64,000 nucleotides of DNA from contig OZ176059.1 in assembly GCA_964247055.1 (NCBI GenBank), forward strand, positions 1,860,001 through 1,924,000. Direction: 5' to 3'. The DNA comes from Paragordius varius (lineage: Eukaryota > Nematomorpha). Position 1 is the first letter of the stretch. Each line of letters opens with the position of its first letter. The notes below the pieces were generated by a model. That model worked only from the letters and a program-made list of their open reading frames with translations, did not search any database and had not been told where the DNA came from. Shown piece after piece: positions 32,301 through 47,700 of the stretch. The position numbers and the translations under genes are program-made.

Positions 32301-35300
32301 AAGCAAGTCTTTCCTATTTTCATAATATTGTTGACACGGCTACATCAAAGGCTAGAAAAAAACTTATGAAATTTCCATCGGTGCATTCTAAGTTTGTTCT
32401 CGTAATTAGCAAGCGACGAATATGGCGAATATATTGAGTAAAAATAATTTCCTTGTAAGGGACTCCAGAATTAATTTGGAAATGTCCAAGCGTTGATTGG
32501 CCATCACGACACCAATAATAGAATACAAATCAAGGAAATTTATTTATTTATTTAACATGAAACAAAATAATAGTAATGCTACATTGCGATCCCACTTTTT
32601 CGCTATCGACCATGTCCAAGAAAAGCTTAATTTTATGAAGTGAAATAAAATTGCCCTAAACTCCCCTTGTTTAAGGCATCTGTTTCAATAAACAAAAGGG
32701 ATAATGTGAGTTAAATAACATTTTACCTGGGGTTTTTTGGTTAAAAACTTTTTTGCCATATGTAAATTTTTTCAGCAAAACTTGTGCAGTGCAAATTAGT
32801 TAGATTTGAATGTAAATTTTGTATAAAACGTTTGAAAGATTATGATAAACCTCAAAAAGGTCGTCGCAATACGATTTTATTTGACGGTGTGATGGTTTAA
32901 ATGGCCTTTAATTTTTCATTGGTGGTTGAATCCCTTTTCACGTGATATTACTGCATCATCAAGTATAAAATAAGATAATTATTTCGGAATGTAGTATTAC
33001 TATTTTTTTGTTGTCGATTAAATAAATTTCCTTGATTTGTATTCCATTATTGGTGCCGTGATGGCCAATCAACTATTAGACATTTCCAAATTATTTGTGG
33101 AACCCTTAAAGGAATCAATAAACTTTACTCAGCAATATATTCGCCATATTCGTCGCGTGCTAATTACGAGAACAAACTTATAATGTGCACCGATGCAAAT
33201 ATCAAGAGTATTGTTTGCCTTTAGTGTTGTGGCATCAACATTTAATATGAAAATAGATAAACACTAGCTGCTTATCCAAAGCTGACTGACGAGACGATAT
33301 GGGGAATATACAAAGAGTAATAAAAACCTCGAAAATCAAATATAACTCCACTAAAGCCGACGACTCAATGCCATGCATTCATATAAAGCAATTCCTAAAG
33401 AAAGAGTTTCCATGCCCCCGTTAAAAGATTCCGCTTGGTTCCTAAGAATGTCAAGTGCACAACCCTATCACGCGGGTAAAGTCGACCCCGTCCAAATTTA
33501 TAGAATATGAAGAGTAGAACCGCGTCGCATATTTCGGTCCCAATCCACCTATCAACATGAAAAATGAGTTGAATTAGGGGTGGAGGCAGGGTGCCATATC
33601 ATAGAAAGAAGTAGACTTCTCTATCTTATAAAGTCAGAAACGAAATGTAAATAGGAATCATCCAAAAACACGCGGATCAGCTATGCGAATGATTAGAACA
33701 TCTCGATACGGACATTAATATGGCATCCGGGGTAAATGATTTTTCTTTCATCCTTGACAGCCATTAACCTCTACAGCTGAATTAAAGCCCAATCTCTACA
33801 ATAGACACCATAATTTTAACCCAAAAACCTTTGGAAACACAACGCAATCATACTTATCACCGGATGAAAGTAGCCCTAATCAAAGTGTTGTAGTAGAAAA
33901 CCCAAACCAGGAAAGAAGATTTGCGCAAGCATCAACCCCCTCCCGATAGGCTTAAGTTAAGAAGAAAAGAAATGTAAGATATTTTATGCAATGAAATATT
34001 TTATATATACCATTTTTCATGCAAAAACATCATTTTTTCAAGCAAACGCACCACTTTTTCAAGCAAACGCAACATTTTTTCAAGCAAACGCACCATTTTT
34101 TCATGCAAATGCAACATTTTTTCAAGCAAAGACAACATTTCAACGCAACATTTTTTCAAGCAAACGCAACAACCAAATACAACATTTTTTCAACCAAAGA
34201 CAACATTTTTTCAAGCAAAAACAACACTTTTTTTAATTTTACAAAAAATTACTATTTATTGTTAATTTTAAATTATTTATTAAATTTTAAGTTAATGTAA
34301 TTTATTTTTAGCGTTGAATTATGATTTTTATCGTTTTATCATCAATATTTCATGATAAAATTGATTTTCAAACATTTTGATTTTGCCCATAAATTGCCCT
34401 ATTTATTTATATTAATTATATTTTTCTTTTACAACTTTAGTTTCGCCTATAATCAATTTATTCCATTTGCACTTCAAGAGTGTCCTTGAACACTTCAAGT
34501 TGGTCTTTGAACATTTCAAGTTGGTCCTTGAACTCTTTAAGTTGGTCCTTAAAATTTATAAATTTTGTTTTACCCCAATTTTTGCATTTATTTTTTAATA
34601 TTATTATTTATTAACCTTTCTTTATTTATTATATATTTATCCATTTAAAAATTAAAAGTTTTTATTGAAAAACCACTTTTGTGTTTCAAAATATTTTTTT
34701 TTAATTTAACAAAATTATTAACTTTTAATGTTTTTAATGAAAAATTTTTAATAACCCAGAAAACTCATATATTTTTTTTCGTGTTATAAATATCTAAAAT
34801 TATTTTAAGAACTTAATATACGGTTTCTCAAAGATTAAAAGATGATATCGATTTAAAATTTATGTTAAATAATAGAAAATAGGTTAAAAACAATAAAATA
34901 GATAAATTATTTTCGATTTAATTAATAAAAGTTAAAAACAAAACAAAAAAGTCAAATGACCAACTTGAAGTGAAGGACAACTTTATACTTTCAAAGACAC
35001 TCTTGAAGTGCAAATTATATAAATTGATTATAGGCGAAACTAAAGTTGTAAAAGAAAAATATAATAAATATATTAAATAAATAGGGCAATTTATGGGCAA
35101 AATCAAAATGTTTGAAAATCAATTTTACCATCAAATATTAATAATAAAACGATAAAAATCATAATTCAACGCTAAAAATAAATTACATTAACTTTAAATT
35201 TAATTAATAATTTATAATTAACAATAAATAGTAATTCTTTGTAATATTAAAAAAGTGTTTTTGCTTGAAAAAATGTTGTCTTTGGTTGAAAAAATGGTGC

Positions 35301-38300
35301 GTTTGCTTGAAAAAATGTTGTCTTTGCATGAAAAAATGTTGCGTTTGCTTGAAAAAATGATGTTTTTGCATGAAAAATGGTATATGAATATATCCAATTA
35401 GATCATGAAAATTAGATTGGATAATGTTGAGGAGATGTTTTGAATTACTTTTTATTTTTCGCCTATCATGTTATAATACAATAAGATGATTATTACACAA
35501 TGTATTTATATTTTGTAAAATCTAAAACATCTAATGTGTAAAAATTAACCTTTCTCCAAGCTTAAGGAGTCCAAAGCACGATAACCAGCATCACGTAATG
35601 GTATACCCAATTTATAGGCATGGGAATGTATTTGTTCATATATGGTTACACAATCCTAATGAAACAAAACATTCTCATTATAAAAGACAAGGCACAAATA
35701 TAAATATAATGTAATATACAGTATTTTATCAAAAAATTTTATTTAAGAGTGAATTCGAATTGTTCAAGGGTGAATTTGAATTGTTCAAGGGGCGTGAATT
35801 TGAATTGTAAATGGTATATTATTATAGAGTAGTAAAAGATTTGATGGGAATCAGAAATTAAAGGAAAGATATAATGTAAAAATTTAAACTATATTCGTGG
35901 ACAAAACGTAACAATATTAAGACAAATATTTTTTTAGCAAAGACAACCAACCCCATACTTTTTTTAAACTTAATTTTTCAAAAATTTGAGAATTACAACT
36001 TTAAAAAAACTTTGAAAAAAACTAAAACTTTAGCATCTGCATGTAATTCCCAGCCCATTTCCCCCACGAACGAAACGCGGACCATACGAACGGGTATAGG
36101 TTTACCCGCTAAATCATCTCCGCTAAACATAGCGGTAGCATGAGAACCGGGTGGGAATGTTTTATTCGAAAGATCAATCGAAACGAGCAATTGTAAAACG
36201 GTTCGACTATATAAATATATATGCATATAAAAATGGAAATTATATACGGTAAAAAACAATGTAAAAATATAAAATTATAAAGACAAATATTTTTTTTACT
36301 AAAAGACAACCAACCCCATACTTTTTAAATCTTGATAGTTCTAAATATAAGGGATTATGTTTTAAACTGAAAAGTATATAACAGAAATAGTTAATCAATC
36401 ATCTATTTTACCATTGTAATTAAACAATTATTATAAGAAGATCAATTAAGGTTTTGAAAAGTTAGTTTGTCCTTTGAAAAAAAATCTTATCTTTATATTT
36501 TTACGTTTTCTCCGTATATAATTTCAATTTTTATTGTAGATAAAGAGAAAATGTATAACAAAAAAGGTTTGAGAAGAATATTAAAAATTTTGAGCAGAAT
36601 ATATATATATATATATACATATTTATATAAATTTTTGTGTTTCATTCAAATTTATATGTTTATTGATTGTTTGTTGGTGTTTTTGGATATTTTATCAGAA
36701 CCTTAAATTAGAACAATTCAAAATATCATGTGAAAACTTTATGTGGTCAAATTAATTTTTTTCCTATATCTTAGTGTCATTTGCATTGTATGCCATTTAA
36801 ATAACCCTTAAACAATTCAAATTTACCCTTGAACAATTCAAATTCACGCTTAAACAATTCAAATTCACCCTAAAATATATTATGTGTGTTTTTTAAGATT
36901 ACCTTTATTTTTATATATTATTAGATTAAAAAAAATAAAATTTCGTTTAAAATTAATATAATTCTGGAAAAATAGTAAACTATGCGCCATAAAGATATAT
37001 ATCATATTAATAATGAGTTATTTTAGCTGCCCAAAAACAGATAATTTACTTTTAGGGTGAATTTGAATTCTTCAACGGTGAATTCGATTTGTGAATGGTA
37101 TACAATAGAATAATTAAGTATAAATTTTTTCAATTAAACTTAATTAACATTAATAATATATTTAGACATATATAAACTTATATTTACTCTTACATACTTG
37201 AAAAACGACAAAATATGTTTAAAAAAAGCCGTTTTTACGTAGGTATAATTCATAATAACTACTAGGTAATAAAAAGACATCTACCTTTAAATAAAAAAAA
37301 TTTTCATTTTAAAAACTGTTTTTAGAAATCCAAATTTCTCAAAATTGATATAGCAAAACAATTTGATATAAAAAATAAAAATAAAAATTAAAAACCTACC
37401 TTTCAGGTCCTTGTACGCTAATTAAACCCATCTCATCCGTTTTATCGATAAGCTTAACGTAAGGTTCAAAACCCAAGGAAGTTATAACCCTTTGTACATG
37501 AGTTTCAAAATGTTGGGCTAACCCGCCCCCCACAGCTAAATAGTACATGGCATCTAGAAAAATCATAAAATAAAATATATCTCATTAAATATTTTTACTT
37601 TATAATTTAAATTTTAGTTTATAATTTATGTTTATTTTTACGTTTGACAAAGATTACTTGTAGTAATCGAAATATCATAATTATTTTATATAATTTTTGC
37701 TGAATTATTGCATATATAATAAAATATAAATTGTTTTTGCAGAAAATATAAAAACTAAAGTGAAATATAAAATTAAATGTGTTACCAATTTTATATTTCT
37801 AAAAAACTTTTATATCATAAAAAAAAAGCTATAAAAAGTTGCAAATAATTAAAATTTTTCAGGAAAATCATAAATTGTAAACCCTAATCATAGGTATACT
37901 ATTTACAATTGAAAATTACCCTTGAAAAACAATTAAAATTCACTCTTGAGAAAACAATTCAAATTCACCCTTGAAAAACAATTCGATTTCACCCTAAAAA
38001 TAGATTATGTGTTTTCGGGCAGCTAATATAACTCATTATTAATAAATATAATCTTATGGCATAGTTTATTATTTTTTATTATTATATTAATTTCAAACAA
38101 AATTTCATTTATTAAAAATATATAAAAATATAGTTAATTTTTAATCGTGAAAAACACATTATTTATTTTAAGGGTGAATTTGAATTGTTTAAGGGTGAAT
38201 GGTATATATATATATATATATATAATAGATAACCTTATCAATTTGTGTAAAATAAGTAAGTACAATAAAAATTGAAATTATACGGATGACAAAACGTAAA

Positions 38301-38372
38301 AATATAATGAAATTTTTTTTATTTTTTTTTAAAAGGCATGACAACCATACTTTTTTAAACCCTATAAAAATC

Positions 38373-38416
<44 letters not shown>

Positions 38417-38692
38417 CATTACATAGATTATATTACCAATTAACATTTCTAATTTGTAATTAAAAACAATCAGTTATATTTAGCAAAAAGATTGAATATT
38501 TATGGTTGTCTTTTAGAACAAAAATGTTTGTCTTTATATCTTAAAGTTTCCATAGTATAATTTTAATTTTTACTGTAAATGGAAATATAAAGTGGTTAGT
38601 TAAACATTAAATTTTGGAAAAATATATATAATTAATTTCGAAAATCTTTCGCTAATATAGAAACATCAAGAATAAAAAAAATATTTCCATAT

Positions 38693-38736
<44 letters not shown>

Positions 38737-41700
38737 CCATTTACAATTCAAACTCACCCTTAAACAATTGATATTCTAACCTTAAACAGTTCAAACTCAC
38801 CCTTAAAAAATTTAAATTCACTCTAAAATAAATTATGAGTTTTTTAGAATCAAAAATTACCTAAATCTTTTTATATTTTTTAAAAATGCATTTTCGTTTA
38901 AAATTAATATAATACTGAAAAAATGACAAACTATGTCATAAGAATATATTTCATATTAATAATGTGAGTTATAGCTGTCCGAAAATACATAATTTATTTT
39001 TAAGGTGAATTTTTGTTTAAGGGTGAAAGTGAACTGTAAATGGAATATATATATAAATTGCCATAAATGAATTTTTGTACTATATTGAAATCAATCATTA
39101 ATATATTTTATCTTTGCACTGTACATACATAAAAAAGATATTAGTCTAAATATATACATTTGCCGTATTTTTGCCTTACAATTTTCAATAAAAAAAATTA
39201 TATATTTACTTTTAAAGCATTTTTCCTTCTTTCGTTACAATATATATTTCTCCTAAATAAAATTAAAAAGTTAAATTAAACTAAAAAATTGAATAAAACT
39301 TAAAAACTAAAAAGTTAAAAAAATCTAAAACTCTAAAATAAAACACAAACTAAAAACCTTTCGGTTCACACCCAAGTTGTATAGAGTGGTGATGTTGATG
39401 TTCTTGTTTTTGGAAATTCTCTAAAACCTTAGATTTAGTTTCAGAGTTCAAATTTAATTCTTTGGTAAAATTCGATTCTGTCTTTGTGGAATTATCATTA
39501 TGATTATTGTTTAATTTGGAGGTAGTTATGTCCGTATTTTGCCCAAAATTTTCGTGAAAAAGCACGGAAACAGTTAAATCAGCTTCAATACCCCCTTGAG
39601 CATTAAGGGCACACGTATAAAATGTATTTTTAGTTGATAAAGTCTTAGGGATAGTTTTATTAGAATTATTCTTCGATAATGTAAAGTTTTGAAAGTTGTC
39701 CCTACTATATGTTGTGGTGGGTATACGGGTACAAAATAACCAATCAACCAATTGTGATACCTTATCATAACATTCTTTGGTCTATAGAAAGTAAAAATTT
39801 AGAAATATGCAGACAGATAAAAATTAAAAGAATTACAAAAAATTTTTTTTGTTCTCTACAATCGTAATTAAACTTTAATGATCATAAACTATATAAAATT
39901 CAAAATATATATATATATAATTAAGTGTGATGTATTACCATTTTACATCTCTAACCCAAAATTTTGCAATTTAAAACAACGAGTTATACTATATTTAAAA
40001 TTCAAATTCACCCTTAAACACTTTAAATTCACCCTTGAACAATTCAAATTCATCCTTGAACAATCCAAATTACCCTTCATTTCAAATTCACCCTTGAACA
40101 AATCAAATTCACTCTTTAACATTTCAAATTCACCCTTCATTTCAAATTCACCCTTGAAAAAATCAAATTCACTCTTTAACATTTCAAATTCACCCTAAAA
40201 CATTTCAAATTCACCCTTGAACAATTATTCATCCTTGAACAATCCAAATTACCCTTCATTTCAAATTCACCCTTGAAAAAATCAAATTCACTCTTTAACA
40301 TTTCAAATTCACCCTAAAACATTTCAAATTCACCCTTGAACAATTCAAATTCATCCTTGAACAATCCAAATTACCCTTCATTTCAAATTCACCCTTGAAA
40401 AAATCAAATTCACTCTTTAACATTTCAAATTCACCCTAAAACATTTCAAATTTACCCTTATTTAAATTCACCCTCAAAAAAATTTAGAGTATTTTAAGAT
40501 AAAAAAATTACCTATATTTTTATGTATATGTAAAAATAAGATTTTGTTTTACATTGAAAAATACTTTGTGGCGGCATAATAATGCCGCTATAAAGATATA
40601 TTTTATACAATGATGTTTTTATATTAGTTCGAAAACACATAATTAATTTTTAGGTAGAAATTATTCAAGGGTGAATTTGAACTGTAAAAGGTATATTTAA
40701 TAATCAAGATTTTAAATTTTTTTAAAAAAAGTTTCATTACTTGTTTTGTTGGGGCCAAATAAAATTTTCCAAAATATGACATATCGAAAATTGCGACACT
40801 TTGACGACAAGCTAGACATTCATCCCTTAACACGGTTGTATGATGTTTTGGAAACTCTGAGAGAAAAAAATATTTAAAGTTTAAATTAGACGTAAAAAAT
40901 ATAATTTTTACGTATATAAATGTCATCTATCAAAAAAACATGTTTGATATTAGAATCCAATCTTATAAAATCCCCTCCCCAAAATACATACGATAGTGGT
41001 AAAAAAGGTGTTTTGCTCAATATTCGCATTATAAAGTTTTTTAATAGTGAATTTTTATATATTACAAAAAATTAAATTTATATATTAATTTTTTTTTTCA
41101 ATAATTTGGAAAATTATTTTTTAAAGTTTTTTGAAAATAAATATATTAATTTTAATAACATGTTAAACCTTGATAAATTATAGCATAAGTCAATTTGTTA
41201 TCGCTATGTGCTTAAAATTTAGCTAATAATTTAGGGTGGGAATATATTATATGTATAATAATGAAAGCTTGGCAATATAAATAAATAAAATGTAGTAAAA
41301 ATTGAAATGATAATGGTAAAGACAAATGTTGAAAATATATAAATAAATTTTTTAAAAAGACAGCCTTGTTTATATATTCTATGATCTTGGATTAATAATC
41401 AGGCATCAGAGATATAAATATTGGAAACACATTTAATAATACATTTTACATTTGTAATTAAGTTAATAAGAAACAAAATTTGGAAAAGACATGGTTATCT
41501 TTTGGGAAAAAATATTGACTTTACTTGTAGTTTTTACTTTTTGTCTTAACATTTATTTCATTTTTACTGTACTGTAAATAATTAAAGGTCACTTTTCAAA
41601 AAAAAATTTTTTGTCATAAATAAAAAAAAGAAAAAAATAATGAATACCAAAAGTATAATCCATTTCAAGCGCTCGTGCATAAGGGTAATGTTTATGAACG

Positions 41701-44700
41701 GTACCTAAATCAGGGTAAGCCCCATAGTAATCGTAAGCGAGGGCTGGAAAATCTCCTTGTTGTAATGTAGATATGGTAGGTTCAATTGTGCCTTCAGTTA
41801 TATCTCTAAATTTATTCATGTATAATTATAAACCTTTTTAAAATATCAATTCTTTATTTGATTCAAAATATTGTATACATCGAATTCTACACTATTTGCC
41901 CATCTCTCAGAAAATATGAGCCACCATAGATGACTGACTTTGATGGAAAACATTCGTTAAGCCATTTTCCAACCTCTTTGAAATAATCAAAGTGCCGATA
42001 CGCCAGGGTGTGCCCCATTATCACGACTATGTGCTGGGTGAGGAAAGTTCAGCGGATGCAAAATAATTTCCCATAAAGTGATTTTAAGGTGTTTACACTA
42101 ATTTTGCTATGTGTGACAATGGCATGTAAATCACTTAAAGGGTTCTGGCCCATTGTGGCTTTTTTCCAGTTAATAAATGAACTAAATTGAGCATTTGTTG
42201 GCGAGAGTGTTATGTATGAACGGTTTGATCTGGCCTCAAAAGTTCATATTAAACAATACCGCCCTAGTCCTACCTTGTTCTTGTCAGAGCGATTTAGCCA
42301 TGATGTTAGGGGCCGGTTGACAGAGTGTCACTCTTTTTCGGGTTTGGATTTACTAAAGCCAAATCTCATCACCCGTCCCGATTCGATGTAAAAATAAATT
42401 CTTTTCCCGACGTCGAAGCAGAAATTCATAAATAACTTTTCGTTTTTCGATTTGTTCATAATACTGTTAGACCCATTTACCAAGTTTTATGATGTTTCCC
42501 ATTGCTCGCAAACATCCAATGATTGTTGTTGTAATACATGTAATGCTTCTGCCAATTAATGTTAAGTTGGAGTTGGGTCATCCAATAACTTTTGCACTTT
42601 AGAGTCTTTATAGTTGAGTGGCCTACCAGAGCCACGCTCTTTCACACATGAAATCACAACATTTCATATTTCGAAACCATGTTTCACACATGTGATAATA
42701 GATAAAGCATGTCACCATATGTTGCCAGCAAAAGATAACTTTCAGTAGCTTTCTTTTGGCAAATGTACTTATTCAGGCATACAATTCGACGTGATTACTG
42801 ATGATATAAGTTAGACACTAGTTTATGGCAAATTCAACTTGTGTGTATTCGTATTTTAATGTTAGATGAATAAAATGGGTCTGCATTAAACTAATCGTCT
42901 GCGTACTTTTTGACGTATTATAAATTAAACCGTTAATAACTTATGACTAAACTTGATATGTATATAATAATAAAAATGTATTAAGTGTAGAATTAAAAAA
43001 CTGTATAAGGGAAATAATTGGCGTAGATATAAAAAAACCGTAAATGTACATTTTTTGTTCTTACACACTATATCATTAGACTCAAAAAAATATAATGTTT
43101 TCATAAATTTTGATAAATACCAATTTGAAACATTTATAGCGTATAATATGGCTCCCCATTACAGAAATATATTTACAGTAAAGATTGAAATTTTACGGAA
43201 GGATAAAACGTGAAAACATAAAGACAAATATTTTTTATACAAAACTGTACTGTTTCAAACTTGATTCATATAAATGCATCTCATTGTATTACGATGCGTA
43301 TTTGTTAAAGATGGAGATTACGACAATCCTAAATATTGTACAATTGTAAATCAATAAATATGGGAAAAATAAAGCTTAAAAAGTATGAGGTTGTCTTTTA
43401 AAAAAATTTGTTTTTATATTTTTATCTGTGTACGTATAACTTCAAGTTTTACCGTATAAAAAATATTTTTTAAGTTTTTTACGTGTTTTGTCTTTTCTAT
43501 ATTTTAATTTTTGTAATATTTATCAAAAAATTTAAAACTTTATATTTTCATCCGCAGTATTATTGGTTTGAGTAGAAAATAGGGCGGTCTTATATTGAGG
43601 GGCTAAAAACCACCCCGGACGTTCCCAACCTCCTCGTTCTTGATAAATGCATCCACGGTGTAATAAAGCCTAGCACACAATATTAAAAATTTGTATTTTA
43701 AGTTGATTTTTTAAAATATTATTAACGCTTTTTTATTAATTGATTAATAGTTCTTATAAGTATATAATATTTGTAATTAACTTAATTTTGTGTTTTCAGT
43801 CAATCTTATTTTTTAATAATGAATCTTGTATATATTTAATTTTAAATAAATTTTTTTATTTTTTTCAATCTTTTCCTTTTTGATTCCTTTACAATAATAT
43901 ATGAAACATATATATATATATTGTTGTGTAAACTTTTTTTCCACAATAAAAAATATTAAAAAAAGTTTTTAAATTATATTAAAAAAATGCATTTTATTGG
44001 TGAATTGCCCAACTATAGTGTGTGTAAAATAAGCAACCATCAAAAGGCATACTGAAATTTTAAATTTAAAAATAAACCCAATAAAATTCAAAAAAACTAC
44101 CATATATTTTTGAGATTATCTGATATAAAAATTTGAATTTTTTTGCAAAATTTTTTGTAAAATACATCGCAACTATTTAATAATACAGCATTAATTTTAG
44201 TAGCAAAATAATAAATATATAAACCAAAAAACTAAGGTAACAAAAATGAAATGAACATTTCTGGTACAAAATTTATATTAGTGGAGCTATTAATACAGCT
44301 TTAATTTAACGAAAATAAACTTAAAAATGATAAAATTAACTAGTTTTTTTAACACACAAAAACTCAACTAAAAAATTAATCTAAAACCTCAAAAAAATTA
44401 AATCAAACTACTTTCTATATAAAGGGATATTGTCTAATGTTTAATTTTGAATTTATTTCCAAAATCATACAAAATTTATAAAGCTATAAATATAGCTTTA
44501 ATTTAACCAAAAATTATAAATGATAAAAAATTACTAAGTTTTTAACTTAAAAAAAATAAAATCTACTTTTATACAAGGGATATTGTTTAATATACAAATT
44601 TTATATTGGTTCTTAAAATCAATTAAAAAATTTTTTTTTGCTTCAAACATAAAAATATTAAAAAACTATAACTATAAAACCCCAAAATTAAAATTAGATC

Positions 44701-47700
44701 AAACTACTTGATATATAAGGGAGAATATCGGATTTATATTAGGAATGATACTTTTATTTGGCTTAAATTAAAAATAAGAAATAGTAATTTTTTTAATGCA
44801 AAAATCCAAAAAATCCACCTTACGAAGGGAGATTATCTATTAATATTCAAAATTTGTATTGGGAATGCTTTATAAAAACGTAGAACCTCACAAAAACCCC
44901 AAAAATAAACTACCTTATATAAGTGAAGCCTTATATTTTTGGATTTTATCAAAACAAATGTTAATTATAAATGCTATGTATCGATAATTTTTCTTTGAAA
45001 TTCTAAATCAATAAAAATGTTTTTTAGCTCTAAACATAAAAATATTAAAACTAAAACCTTTTAGAAAAAACCCAAAATACCTATATGTGAGGTTGCTTTA
45101 TATTTGGATTTTTCTATCACAAAATTTCACAAAAATATTATATAATCGCTATGTATCAATATAATTTATATTAGAAATTCTAAATATCAATAAAAATGAT
45201 ATTTTTAGCTCAAAACATAAAAACTTAAAAAAACTAAAACTAAAAAAACCCAAAAAACAAACTTACCTTATATAAGGGGGATTGTCTAATATTTCGACCC
45301 GCTAAAGGTTCATCATAGGGAAAAACGATACTATAATTTTTAGCGTAAGCTTCATGACTTCGTTCTAGGATCCATCGTCGATTATTGGCATAGCGTTTAT
45401 TGAAACGTCTAATTGATAAAAAAAAGTTTTTTAAAAAAAGTTTTAAATTAAAAAAATAATTTTTGAAATAAAAAAAATGTTTTATGATTAGGGGAATTTA
45501 TTAGAAAATCACAAATTTTTAAGCGGAAAACGCCATCTTTTATAGTAAAATACTAAATTTTATGATATTAAGTTTTATTATACAATAACCAATAAAGCAA
45601 TTGTAAAATGAAATAGAGTATACAATCAATTTAATATGTCTTTTCTTTATTTTTAAGAAAAACATAGATAGGTTATATTAAAAAATCAAGGGTTAAAAAC
45701 TATAATAAATTTTTTTTCCCTTTTACTTGTTATATATTTTTTACATTTATTTTCATTTACTGGGAATTTAATTAAAATTTGCCCGTGCGTTTACAAGTGT
45801 TTTACTGCCATTTGCTATTTAAGATAAAAATTTGCTGGAAATTAAGTGCGTAAATCTATACTAAAATTTAAGTCTTTTGATGGGATTAATGAATTACAAT
45901 AAAGTGATGAACTTTAAATATTTTTTATTTAAAAATAATTACGAATTCTCCAATATTTTTGACTAAAAAAATGGAATTTTTTTATTTTTTAAGCCCTTTT
46001 ACATATTTAAAAAGTAGTTGAATTATGTAAAATCTCACATAATTTTAACAGATAAGCTTGGTTATCTTTATATATCAGTTTAGCAAATTAGGATAAGTAA
46101 AAATTAAAAGACAAATATTGTTGTTAAGAAAATACCCATATTTTTTTGAACCTTGGTGTTTCCTGCTAAAATACTGTATAATAACAATTATGACATATAT
46201 AACTCATTGTAAAAGTTAACAATTTATCATCAGCTCGATTCCTTATTTTGCAAACGCAAAAAACGATGTGTTTCATGAACTAAATAAAATCTAGATTAAT
46301 GACATTATTAAACACAACCAATATTTACAATAAATTTAAGTTTTTATTCGACAAAAATTAAATTGTTGGACTTGGGAACTCATAAAGATATTATGACAAT
46401 ATTATAGGCACCCCCTCAATACCAATTCTTTCCTTAGATATTTGTCGAAAGAATATAAAGAATATAAAGTTCCCGTAATATACCATTTACAATTCTAATT
46501 CACTCACCCTTGAACAATTCAATTTCACCCGCCTTGAACAATTCAAATTCCCCCCTAAAAACAAATTATGTATTTTCGGGCAGCTAATATAACTCATCAT
46601 TAATAAGAAATATATTCCATATGGCATAAATTAATATTTTTTCAGTGTTATGTTAATTTTAAATAAAATTTTATTGGTGAATTCAAAATTTTTCAAGGGT
46701 GAATTTGAACTGTAAATGGTATATCAAGCATGTATGTAACTTTTGCACGCCATACCACCCTCGGGCCAAATGGTTAAAGGCAAAAAGGGTTATTCAAAAC
46801 CCCCTTGAAAATGCAATATTATTCTAAAGTAGCACAGATCTAGAACGCCAGTTAAACCAGGTATACTGTGGGCTTATAGGTCAGCCCATTACAATGGTAA
46901 AAATTAGACACGTGCAACACGATTATGCCTAAAACGAAATTTACCGACAGAAGGAAAATCAAAGGGGATTATATATTGATTTTAACTCACAGACAGTGTA
47001 CGTGATTTCGTTCCAGGTGACAAAGTACAGTAAGGATTGAAATTTTAAGGATAAAACTTGAAAATATGTAGACAAATATTTTTTACAAAAAGACAACCAT
47101 ACTTTTTAATCTTGTTTTTTTATATATATATAACTTATTGTTTTAAAATAAAAAGAATAATATAGCTATGTCAATTGGTAACACAATCAATTATATATTT
47201 TACAATTGTAATAAAATGTTTTTTATAACATAATTAAGGTTGAAAAAAGAATGGTTGTCTTTTGAAAAAAAAATTTGTCTTTATATTTTTACATTTCGTC
47301 CGTAAAATAAATTTCAATTTTTACTGTATTTATAATGAGAATGACTTAGAAGCCGGTTGGCAAGAAGGGAAAATAATAGGGCGGACTGGATTATTGTCAT
47401 ACAATATAAAAGATAGATGACGGTTTTACAAAAACATACTGATTAATTAATAGTTCGAAAAGAAAGGTCCGTATGAACTTAGGCTCGCCCGACCAGAAAG
47501 AATTGGAACCGGAACAACAGAAATTCACCCTTGAACAATTTAAATTCACCCTTAAACGATTAAAATTCACCCTTAAACAATTCAAATTCATCCTTGAACA
47601 AATCAAATTCACCCTTAAATTATGTGTGTTTTTTAAGATTAAAAATTACCTATATTTTTATATATTTGATAAAAAATAAAATTTTGCTTTAAATTAAAAA

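Noticed and set aside
39999-40450. CRISPR-like regularly spaced repeats
   Set aside because: Units are contiguous without unique spacers, lie in a eukaryotic intron and belong to an M2 arm.
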